From positions 1-29,128 of the IMG/VR virus record IMGVR_UViG_3300045009_000068: a DNA stretch of 29,128 bases. The stretch is one strand, 5' to 3'. Shown piece after piece: positions 1 through 4,442 of this stretch (the first letter of the stretch is position 1; each line of letters begins with the position of its first letter). Source of the DNA: a virus. A program made the position numbers and the translations under genes. The notes under the pieces are model-generated. The model was given only the letters and a program-made list of their open reading frames with translations. It ran no database searches and had not been told where the DNA came from.

Positions 1-81
1 GCACATCACCCGACGGCACGGCACGTCTTCTCGTGCCTTCTCCCACGCATACGCCTCGCTCGATGCCGCATCGTCGCTCAT
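1..81 (-). CDS. Hypothetical protein, N-terminal 27 residues only
   Basis: Open on the minus strand from an ATG at 81 to the window edge. The visible part starts MSDDAASSEAYAWEKARED and is hydrophilic. The start is supported by a 4-base ATGA overlap (81-78) with the stop codon of the upstream 39-aa gene, the same coupling used through this operon, and by AGCGAGGACAG just upstream as a weak ribosome-binding site. Function cannot be judged from 27 residues. Confidence 0.6.
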   Translation of the reverse strand, partial: MSDDAASSEAYAWEKAREDVPCRRVMC

Positions 82-197
82 CGCTGTCCTCGCTTCAGTT
101 CGTGTAAGCGTCCCATCCAGTACGCGCAAATCAACCAGATCACTAGGTTCGCGATCAGGAGTAGCACCACGAGAGCCTGTAGTTCGCCGACGCTCAT
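78..197 (-). CDS. Small single-pass membrane protein, 39 aa
   Basis: Starts with MSVGELQALVV and has one strongly hydrophobic segment at about residues 7-28 (ALVVLLLIANLVIWLICAYW), then a short basic tail ending LKRGQR. That is the layout of a one-span inner-membrane protein with a short polar N-terminus and a positive C-terminus. I chose the ATG at 197 over upstream in-frame starts because it lies in an ATGA overlap with the stop of the upstream coiled-coil gene and follows AGAAGGAGCG, a strong ribosome-binding site. Function is unknown. Small membrane proteins of this size can be holins, superinfection-exclusion or host-takeover peptides, but no endolysin lies nearby, so I do not call it a holin. 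Confidence 0.65.
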   Translation of the reverse strand: MSVGELQALVVLLLIANLVIWLICAYWMGRLHELKRGQR

Positions 198-493
198 CGC
201 TCCTTCTTGAAGCAGTCCCATCCGTGCAATAACGCAAACATCCTCGGCGTGCTTTGCTGCATTGGGAAGGGTGAAATGATCCAATCCGTATCGGCTTCGC
301 ATTCCCAATGACACACTTTTCGCCTCGCCTCGTCGCGCTCGGCGCGAAGTTGTTCCACTTTTTGCCTCGCCTCGTCGCGCTCGGCGCGAAGCCGTTCGAT
401 CTCGTCGGCGGCCGCGATCACGGTCGCGTCGTTCAGGTATGTCACGCCTCGGCGCAGGAGGTTGACGAGAGAATCGGTATTAGGGCTCATCAT
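194..493 (-). CDS. Coiled-coil hypothetical protein, 99 aa
   Basis: The N-terminal part (residues about 1-25) is ordinary. Residues about 28-62 form a charged heptad-like coil in which the 14-residue unit LRAERDEARQKVEQ is repeated almost exactly (LRAERDEARRKV). The DNA underneath is a direct repeat with a 42-bp period. The C-terminal 40 residues hold two Cys (CHWEC) and aromatic residues and end FKKER. The gene begins at an ATGATG 2 bases after the stop of the SSB-tailed gene and ends in an ATGA overlap with the small membrane protein, so it is a middle member of the leftward operon. The coil suggests oligomerisation. No family was recognised. Confidence 0.6.
   Translation of the reverse strand: MMSPNTDSLVNLLRRGVTYLNDATVIAAADEIERLRAERDEARQKVEQLRAERDEARRKVCHWECEADTDWIISPFPMQQSTPRMFALLHGWDCFKKER
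322..391. repeat. Direct repeat, 28 bp identical, 42-bp period
   Basis: Bases 322-349 and 364-391 are identical (each starts GCCTCGCCTCGTCGCG and ends GGCGCGAAG). They encode the duplicated LRAERDEAR heptads of the 99-aa minus-strand protein. The period is a multiple of 3 and of the 7-residue heptad, so the duplication lengthens the coiled coil by exactly two heptads and keeps the frame. Confidence 0.8.
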
Positions 494-495
494 GG

Positions 496-777
496 TCAGA
501 ATGGGATGTCAGTGTCAGGGGTGGGCTGGTGCGGACGCTGCGCCTGGCGCGGAACTGGACGCGCTGCCGGCTCGGATCGTGGCGCGTCAGTCTGCTCACG
601 CGGTTCGCTGAACTTGAGCGACAGGAACTCAGTCCCCCTGCTCGATACCTTGACCCACGCCGCAATGTCAACCATGCGACCATTGATCATTGCGTTGCCG
701 CGCCAATCGGGCTGGCGTTCGTGCTGCTTGCGGTTAAGGAACATTGCGCCAGTGTCTGGTTTGGGTTCGTATGCCAT
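496..777 (-). CDS. Putative ssDNA-binding-type small protein with acidic DTDIPF tail, 93 aa
   Basis: Starts MAYEPKPDTGAMFLNRKQH. The core at residues 10-58 (GAMFLNRK, QPDWRGNAMINGRMVDIAAW, SLKFSEP) looks like a compact all-beta phage protein of a common small family I cannot name with certainty. A disordered Arg/Pro/Gln linker (residues 60-86) follows, and the protein ends DTDIPF. Bacterial SSB proteins end in a similar acidic D-D-I-P-F peptide that recruits replication and repair enzymes, so a beta core, a flexible linker and this tail suggest an SSB-like or SSB-mimic role. That is inference. The only ATG is at 777 and its ribosome-binding site is weak. It is followed 2 bases later by the coiled-coil gene. 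Confidence 0.65.
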   Translation of the reverse strand: MAYEPKPDTGAMFLNRKQHERQPDWRGNAMINGRMVDIAAWVKVSSRGTEFLSLKFSEPREQTDAPRSEPAARPVPRQAQRPHQPTPDTDIPF

Positions 778-843
778 GAGTGCTTTTTCGTTGTTTGAGA
801 TTTGCGTGCTAGTTCGCGCTGTGTGTGAAGTTGCGTGATTCGA

Positions 844-1167
844 TCACTGTTCGCCTCCGCGGAACCCAATCCGCCGCACAGCCTTGATGAACGGGTGCGT
901 GCCAACAGCATCGCGCAGGTCAGGGTGCACAAGTTGCAGCTGGACAGGCTTGCCGTCCCACAGTATGCCGAGCAGCTCAACATCCTGCACCTCGTGGAAC
1001 TCGTCCTCCCAAACTTGGCCCCACTGATCGAAATGACCTCGGCGCGTGACGCGCCACTTAACCTCGACAATCGCCTCAATGATGGCTTCCTCGAGCACCT
1101 CGGCCAGATACTCGCTACTAGGCAGGAAGTCGGGTTCCAATTCAACAATCATCTCGGTGGTAATCAC
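844..1167 (-). CDS. Hypothetical protein, 107 aa
   Basis: Starts with GTG at 1167 inside a GTGA overlap with the stop of the upstream 101-aa gene, so translation is probably coupled. The sequence is rich in Glu and Val. An acidic N-terminal helix region (VELEPDFLPSSEYLAEVLEE) leads to beta-looking segments (VEVKWRVTRRG, DEFHEVQDVELLGILWDGKPV) and a basic end (FIKAVRRIGFRGG). There is no signal peptide or membrane segment. I do not recognise the family. A 66-base gap separates it from the next gene of the operon, and I see no hairpin or terminator there. Confidence 0.6.
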   Translation of the reverse strand: MITTEMIVELEPDFLPSSEYLAEVLEEAIIEAIVEVKWRVTRRGHFDQWGQVWEDEFHEVQDVELLGILWDGKPVQLQLVHPDLRDAVGTHPFIKAVRRIGFRGGEQ

Positions 1168-1469
1168 CTGAGCCTCCAGACTCGCAGGATGCGACCATGC
1201 GTCGATGGGCGTTCGCTACGCACGACTCGCCCTGTCCATTCCATTCCGCGGAACACGCTGCCAGCGGCGTTGCCGAGAGCAGCGTAATCCATCCCGCGAT
1301 TCGCCATCCAGATCGCAACATCGTCGGCGTGCACCTCGCCGTACACCGAGCAGGCGTTTCGTGCTGCCCGTCGCGCCTCAGCCAGCAACCATTCACGCCC
1401 GTTCTCTGCCGCAGCCATGCCGGCGTTGCGGCGACGTTCGGACTCCATTGCGTCAAATATGGTGGTCAC
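1164..1469 (-). CDS. Conserved-looking phage hypothetical protein, 101 aa
   Basis: Starts with GTG at 1469 in a GTGA overlap with the upstream gene and ends in a GTGA overlap with the downstream gene. The N-terminal half is helical and charged (residues 1-45). The middle and C-terminus (residues 47-101) have a pattern I have the impression of having met in other phage proteins: DDVAIWMANRGMDYAALGNAAGSVFRG, split here as ADDVAIWMANRG and ALGNAAGSVFRG, then a closing RPSTHGRILRVWRLR. A helix followed by a basic beta wing would fit a small winged-helix DNA-binding fold, but this is a guess from pattern only. Confidence 0.6.
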   Translation of the reverse strand: MTTIFDAMESERRRNAGMAAAENGREWLLAEARRAARNACSVYGEVHADDVAIWMANRGMDYAALGNAAGSVFRGMEWTGRVVRSERPSTHGRILRVWRLR

Positions 1470-1711
1470 GCCACACCTCCTGCGGTCGTGAGAGTTGACG
1501 GAAACGCATTCGTTAGCGGCAGGCCCATGCGTCTGCGCCAGCAGTTGATTGTTTTAATCTCGTTGAGAGCATGATCCCATCCGTGCACCTCGGCAACACG
1601 GTTGGCTGCCCAGACGATTGGTGTCGGATCGTAAACGCCGATGCCGCAACCGTAAAAAGTTGCTAGCATGTACTTAGTGTGCACCGCAGAGTCGTTGATG
1701 TCGTAGCTCAT
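1466..1711 (-). CDS. Hypothetical protein, 81 aa, first gene of the leftward operon
   Basis: Starts at ATG 1711 behind GAGAGGAAACAA, a good ribosome-binding site, and sits directly below the promoter at 1753-1782. The leader is about 35 bases. The protein (MSYDINDSAVHTKYM, GVYDPTPIVWAANRVAEVHGW, INCWRRRMGLP) is soluble, with no recognised motif. The stop overlaps the GTG start of the next gene (GTGA, 1469-1466). As the promoter-proximal gene of a leftward run of small genes it is probably expressed early. Confidence 0.65.
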   Translation of the reverse strand: MSYDINDSAVHTKYMLATFYGCGIGVYDPTPIVWAANRVAEVHGWDHALNEIKTINCWRRRMGLPLTNAFPSTLTTAGGVA

Positions 1712-1729
1712 TTGTTTCCTCTCTGTTAG

Positions 1730-1746
1730 GTCAGCTTCCTGCTGAC
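1730..1746. repeat. Dyad GTCAGC-N5-GCTGAC at the predicted start of the leftward transcript
   Basis: GTCAGC (1730-1735) and GCTGAC (1741-1746) are perfect 6-bp arms with a 5-base spacer. They lie at the expected transcription start of the minus-strand promoter. Their inner CAGC/GCTG half-sites match those of the larger dyad in the promoter spacer, so this may be a second repressor site, or a small hairpin at the 5' end of the mRNA. Confidence 0.5.
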
Positions 1747-1752
1747 ACGGAC

Positions 1753-1782
1753 ACTATATGACAGCGTATATCGTGCTGTCAA
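1753..1782 (-). promoter_or_regulatory. Sigma70-type promoter for the leftward operon
   Basis: Read on the minus strand: -35 TTGACA (1782-1777, perfect consensus), an 18-base spacer, -10 TATAGT (1758-1753, 5 of 6). The predicted start is near 1746, followed by a ribosome-binding site and the ATG at 1711. This is the best promoter match I found in the window. Confidence 0.75.
1759..1781. promoter_or_regulatory. Probable operator: TGACAGC-N9-GCTGTCA dyad inside the promoter
   Basis: Perfect 7-bp inverted repeats (1759-1765 and 1775-1781) fill the spacer between the -10 and -35 of the leftward promoter and overlap most of the -35. A protein bound here would block RNA polymerase. This is the placement of phage repressor operators. 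The repressor is not identified. The HTH-like protein at 5718-5999 is the only candidate in the window. Confidence 0.6.
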
Positions 1783-1812
1783 CACCTCGGCGTGAGAGAT
1801 TCTGCAAATTTC

Positions 1813-1841
1813 TTGAACCCTTCGGTTTGCGATGTGAAGAT
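1813..1841 (+). promoter_or_regulatory. Weak candidate rightward promoter upstream of the phosphoesterase gene
   Basis: TTGAAC (1813-1818), a 17-base spacer, GAAGAT (1836-1841) with a TG two bases upstream of the -10 (extended -10 form). The -10 is poor (3 of 6). It is offered only because some rightward promoter is expected in this divergent intergenic region of about 145 bases. Confidence 0.25.
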
Positions 1842-1856
1842 TCGTAGATTGGTGTC

Positions 1857-2771
1857 GTGTCAGTGTCGATCACGCAACATCAGCCAGGATCGTTCACGGT
1901 TGAGATGTCCGAGGACACGGAATCGTGCGCTCCGAGCAGCGACTGGGAGCAGTATTTCCTGTTGGTTTCGGACGCGCACATCGACAACGCGCACGCTGAT
2001 CGTGCCATGTTCGACAGGCACATGCGTTTGTGCCGAGAGCGCAACGGGTGGTGGCTGTCCAACGGCGATTTCCTCTGCCTGATGCAGGGGAAATGGGATC
2101 CGCGCAGCGACACGAGCGCCTGTCGGCCAGAGCATCAGGAGGGTCGCTACCTCGATGCCGTCATTCGCACGACTGCCGACTACATCGCCCCTCACGCCGA
2201 CATGGCCCTGCTATTCGCGCCCGGCAACCACGAGACTGCCATCCGCAAACGGCACGAAACGGACATGAACGAGCGGCTCGTCGAGGCGCTGCGGCATCGC
2301 AGGCCGGGCGAGTGCCAGGCGTATGCGGGGAGTTACGCGAACTGGGTGCGGTTCCTCGTGCGCCAGCGCGAGCGTCGGCAGGTTGTCGGCGGCAGCGTCG
2401 TGATGTACATGCACCACGGGTACGGGGGTGGCGGCCCCGTCACCCGCGGCACGATTCAGACCTCGCGCATGGCTGTCTACCTGCCTGACGCTGACATCAT
2501 CTGGACAGGCCACACGCACGACGAATGGGTTATGCCGATCCAGCGTGCTCGCCTGTCCCCGCATGGCCGGCCATACCTCGACCGCACCATGCACGTCAGG
2601 TCGCCGGGGTACAAGGACGAGTTCTCTGCTGGCAACGGCTGGGCGGTCGAACGCGGAATGCCGCCGAAACCAAAAGGCGCGCTGTGGTTACGATTCTACA
2701 TGGAGCAGCGTCGAAACAGCAGCGGCAACGCGCAGCGCATGTTGCGCTACGAGGTCCGCGAGGCGCAGTAA
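1857..2771 (+). CDS. Calcineurin-like metallophosphoesterase, 304 aa
   Basis: Contains the motif series of the metallophosphoesterase superfamily in order: D39-x-H41 (VSDAHIDNAH), G70-D71 (NGDF), G123-N-H-E (GNHE), H186-H-G (MHHG) and G218-H-T-H (GHTHD). These residues hold two metal ions that hydrolyse phosphoesters. Family members include SbcD/Mre11 nucleases, cyclic-nucleotide phosphodiesterases and protein phosphatases, and the substrate cannot be told here. A phage DNA-processing or nucleotide role is plausible. There is no signal peptide or membrane segment. The start is uncertain: GTG at 1857 is listed, and ATG at 1905 (residue 17) is an equal alternative. Neither has a clear ribosome-binding site. 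All catalytic motifs lie after both starts. Confidence 0.88.
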   Translation: MSVSITQHQPGSFTVEMSEDTESCAPSSDWEQYFLLVSDAHIDNAHADRAMFDRHMRLCRERNGWWLSNGDFLCLMQGKWDPRSDTSACRPEHQEGRYLDAVIRTTADYIAPHADMALLFAPGNHETAIRKRHETDMNERLVEALRHRRPGECQAYAGSYANWVRFLVRQRERRQVVGGSVVMYMHHGYGGGGPVTRGTIQTSRMAVYLPDADIIWTGHTHDEWVMPIQRARLSPHGRPYLDRTMHVRSPGYKDEFSAGNGWAVERGMPPKPKGALWLRFYMEQRRNSSGNAQRMLRYEVREAQ

Positions 2772-2795
2772 CTAGCCGTTTGAAAAGGACAGATC

Positions 2796-3065
2796 ATGCC
2801 AACACCAGCCAAGGGCAAACGATTCGCCAAGACCGTCCGCAACCCCGAGACCGGACGCACGCGCACCGTGTCATACGGTCAGGCCGGCAGGGCTAAGGGC
2901 GGCGGCGACCGCATCAAGCCCGGGACTGCGAAGGGCGATGCGTACTGCGCACGTTCGCTCGGCCAGATAAGAAGTCATCCGTCAGCAGCACGAGACCCGA
3001 ACAGCCCGCTGCGGCTCTCGCGTGCGAAGTGGAAGTGCAGCGGGGCAAAGAGCAGGAGATCCTGA
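2796..3065 (+). CDS. DUF6321-like small basic protein, 89 aa
   Basis: Very basic and compact, with the recognisable run KTVRNPETGRTRTVSYGQAG, then RIKPGTAKGDAYCARSLGQI and a C-terminal SPLRLSRAKWKCSGAKS. I associate this pattern with DUF6321, found in many phages. The two Cys and many Lys/Arg suggest nucleic-acid contact, but the function is unknown. The start is well placed behind AAAAGGAC. The gene lies 24 bases after the phosphoesterase and 1 base before a second small basic gene. Confidence 0.8.
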   Translation: MPTPAKGKRFAKTVRNPETGRTRTVSYGQAGRAKGGGDRIKPGTAKGDAYCARSLGQIRSHPSAARDPNSPLRLSRAKWKCSGAKSRRS

Positions 3066-3066
3066 C

Positions 3067-3195
3067 ATGGCAAAGCGCGGCCTCTACGCCAACATCAACG
3101 CCCGTCGCAAGGCCGGCACAAGCCGACCCCAGAGCAAGTCCACCGTCAGCGCATCGTCGTACGCGGCGATGAAGCGCGGTTTCAAAAAGAAGTGA
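3067..3195 (+). CDS. Small basic protein, 42 aa
   Basis: ATG at 3067, one base after the preceding stop, behind AGCAGGAGATCC inside the upstream gene, which is a good ribosome-binding site. The product begins MAKRGLYANINARRKAG and ends MKRGFKKK. It has one acidic residue at most and many Lys/Arg. I have the impression of similar 40-50-residue proteins (RGLYANINxRRKAG) next to DUF6321-like genes in other phages. It probably binds nucleic acid or goes into the virion. This is inference. Confidence 0.75.
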   Translation: MAKRGLYANINARRKAGTSRPQSKSTVSASSYAAMKRGFKKK

Positions 3196-3198
3196 CCC

Positions 3199-3474
3199 AT
3201 GCGCGTCCGTCTCGGCGGGCGGTACTGGCGTCTGCGGTTCGTGCCGAACCTAAACAACTACGGTGAGGTCGAGCACGGCGATACCGCCGACACGCGCATC
3301 ATCAGGGTGCGCATGCGTCAGTCGCAGTACGAGATGATGGACACGATCATCCACGAGGCGATGCACGCAGCCAGGCCTGAGCTTGACGAGGACGCGGTGG
3401 CGACAGCGAGCCAGGACATCGCTCGCCTGCTGTGGCGGCTGGGGTACAGGCGCAACAATTGTGACAAAATGTAG
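3199..3474 (+). CDS. Small HExxH zinc-protease-like protein, 91 aa
   Basis: The core is IIHEAMHAARPELDED: H52-E53-A-M-H56 is a classic zinc-binding HExxH, followed by acidic residues (E61, D63, E64, D65) that could supply a third ligand. The N-terminus (residues 1-35) is beta-rich and holds an R-x-W-x-L-R-F pattern. The size and shape recall the catalytic core of SprT-like, ImmA-like or similar minimal zincins in phages. The substrate is unknown. It starts 3 bases after the preceding stop. The gene ends 28 bases from the convergent minus-strand gene, and that gap has no strong terminator. Confidence 0.75.
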   Translation: MRVRLGGRYWRLRFVPNLNNYGEVEHGDTADTRIIRVRMRQSQYEMMDTIIHEAMHAARPELDEDAVATASQDIARLLWRLGYRRNNCDKM

Positions 3475-3502
3475 TGCTTCCGCTCCAGCGACCGAGGTTC
3501 TG

Positions 3503-4066
3503 TCACATCTCCCAGTACACGCGCTCGCCGCGTCGGTAGTGCCGTAACTCGCTGTCACGCCGGCAATGCGTGAAATGCCTGTCGAGGAATCGGCAGTAGT
3601 TGTTCGGCAGCAGCAGATAGCGACCGTCAACACGCTCGATGAGGTTGAGCGGCTTGTGTTCCTGCGGGTAACGCGAGAACCCGTCTGCCCAATCGAGCAC
3701 GATGCCCGTGTGCCTGCCCGCGAATGTTGGGCCGCGAGGGCTACCGATGACAGGCAGCCCCTCGAGGTACTCCAGATGCACTGCTTCGAGGTGCTCGCCC
3801 ATTGCGCCCCACGGTTGCAGGTCGCTCGGAGCGTCAGTCGTGGCAGCATTAGGGGTGGCGGCGAGCTGATGCAGCGGGACGCCGCACCACTGTGCACCTG
3901 TTTCGAGCAGGACGTGCGCCATGACGATCTGGCCGGGCCGAGCGTAGACGGCGTGCCAGATGCCTCGAGTCGTGCCAGCTGGCATGTCGGGGCCGAGAGC
4001 ACGATTCTCGACGTGAACGTACAGGTGGAACGGTAGGTTTGCGTGGCGTGGCATATGATCGCTCAT
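3503..4066 (-). CDS. Conserved phage hypothetical protein, about 187 aa
   Basis: The protein has a coherent pattern: PFHLYVHVENRALGPDMPAG near the N-terminus, then GIWHAVYARPGQIVMAHVLL, ETGAQWCGVPLHQLAA, AVHLEYLEGLPVIGSP and GRHTGIVLDWADGFSRYPQE before a closing HYRRGERVYWEM. I have the impression of similar proteins in aquatic podoviruses, with no known function. The conserved His, Cys and Asp residues would allow an enzyme. I chose ATG 4066 (ATG 4054 is an alternative) because a longer frame would run through the terminator and promoter upstream. No clear ribosome-binding site. It is the only leftward gene between two rightward blocks, probably read from the minus-strand promoter at 4279-4306. 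Confidence 0.75.
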   Translation of the reverse strand: MSDHMPRHANLPFHLYVHVENRALGPDMPAGTTRGIWHAVYARPGQIVMAHVLLETGAQWCGVPLHQLAATPNAATTDAPSDLQPWGAMGEHLEAVHLEYLEGLPVIGSPRGPTFAGRHTGIVLDWADGFSRYPQEHKPLNLIERVDGRYLLLPNNYCRFLDRHFTHCRRDSELRHYRRGERVYWEM

Positions 4067-4222
4067 ACTATGTGCGCGGAGATGTGGGACTGCGGGCCGC
4101 GGCCCAACCGACCACACGGGCCGAGCCAGAAGGCCGCGAGGTACGCCGCTCGGCAGATCATCCGTTGGGGTAACAACAACCCGCCGCCAGGGGCAGGCAC
4201 GACGAGAGTCGTGCGCTGTCCC

Positions 4223-4254
4223 ACAAACGCAAACGCCCAGCCACGGGCCGGGCG
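4223..4254 (-). terminator. Intrinsic terminator on the minus strand
   Basis: Read leftward: CGCCCGGCC (4254-4246), loop CGT, GGCTGGGCG (4242-4234), giving a 9-bp GC stem with one G-T pair, then TTTGCGTTTGT (4233-4223). Stem plus T-rich tail is the form of a rho-independent terminator. It lies only about 20-50 bases below the predicted start of the minus-strand promoter, so it would end most leftward transcripts as a short RNA or act as an attenuator before the gene at 4066. Confidence 0.7.
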
Positions 4255-4278
4255 TCGCGCTAGTTCTCATGCGCCGAG

Positions 4279-4306
4279 ATCGTACTTGACGGGTGCGGTC
4301 GGTCAA
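4279..4306 (-). promoter_or_regulatory. Minus-strand half of a palindromic two-way promoter
   Basis: Read on the minus strand: -35 TTGACC (4306-4301), 16-base spacer, -10 TACGAT (4284-4279, 4 of 6). Predicted start near 4272. It exists because the -35 and -10 of the plus-strand promoter lie in a perfect inverted repeat. Confidence 0.5.
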
Positions 4307-4310
4307 GTAC
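4282..4310. promoter_or_regulatory. Operator-like palindrome GTACTTGAC-N11-GTCAAGTAC
   Basis: Perfect 9-bp arms (4282-4290 and 4302-4310) with an 11-base spacer, giving centre-to-centre arm spacing of 20 bases, two DNA turns, as expected for a dimeric HTH repressor. Each arm carries TTGAC, the -35 of one direction, and the outer TAC is the start of the -10 of the other direction. Confidence 0.65.
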
Positions 4311-4313
4311 CAT
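4286..4313 (+). promoter_or_regulatory. Plus-strand half of a palindromic two-way promoter, for the DUF1376 operon
   Basis: -35 TTGACG (4286-4291, 5 of 6), 16-base spacer, -10 TACCAT (4308-4313, 4 of 6). Predicted start near 4320, so the mRNA would begin at the foot of the leader hairpin and have a leader of about 120 bases before the DUF1376 ATG. Confidence 0.55.
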
Positions 4314-4314
4314 C

Positions 4315-4390
4315 GCCGGCAGAGCGAGTGCAACGCTCCACAATCCAACCTGAGGGTCGGCGGGTCAGCCTGCACTCGCTCCCCGCCGGC
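4315..4390 (+). other. Long-stem hairpin in the leader of the DUF1376 gene
   Basis: GCCGGC (4315-4320) pairs with 4385-4390, and AGCGAGTGCA (4323-4332) pairs with TGCACTCGCT (4371-4380). An unpaired AG faces CCCC. The 16 pairs close a 38-base loop. A competing local hairpin AGCG-N7-CGCT (4323-4337) uses the same left arm, so the RNA could switch between two folds. No known riboswitch class is recognised. Confidence 0.55.
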
Positions 4391-4410
4391 CTTTCAGGAT
4401 TCGCACGGTT

Positions 4411-4428
4411 GTCCGCTAGGTAGCGGAC
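4411..4428 (+). other. Short hairpin GTCCGCTA-GG-TAGCGGAC next to the ribosome-binding site
   Basis: Perfect 8-bp arms with GG between them, ending directly before GGAAGGA (4429-4435), the ribosome-binding site of the DUF1376 gene (ATG 4443, spacing 7). It could be a protein-binding dyad in DNA or an RNA hairpin that limits access to the ribosome site. Confidence 0.5.
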
Positions 4429-4442
4429 GGAAGGACTTGCTT

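Larger units (their letters stand above)
4067..4442. other. Non-coding control region of 376 bases
   Basis: No convincing gene on either strand. Open frames that cross it show no sensible protein. It holds, left to right: about 155 bases where I see nothing specific, a minus-strand terminator (4223-4254), a palindromic two-way promoter/operator (4279-4313), a long-stem leader hairpin (4315-4390), a second short hairpin (4411-4428) and a ribosome-binding site (4429-4435) for the DUF1376 gene. It separates a leftward gene from the rightward replication and packaging block. Confidence 0.7.

Noticed and set aside
78-197. Holin call for the 39-aa membrane protein
   Set aside because: One hydrophobic helix alone is not specific, no endolysin or spanin lies in the window, and the gene is in a leftward early-type operon.
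4315-4390. tRNA-like element (76 bases with complementary ends and a D-arm-like hairpin)
   Set aside because: No anticodon arm, no T-arm sequence, and the long inner stem does not permit a cloverleaf.
4293-4442. N-terminal extension of the DUF1376 gene (start at 4293)
   Set aside because: It would run through the promoter and two hairpins and has no protein pattern. The GGAAGGA site and the DUF1376 start fix the ATG at 4443.
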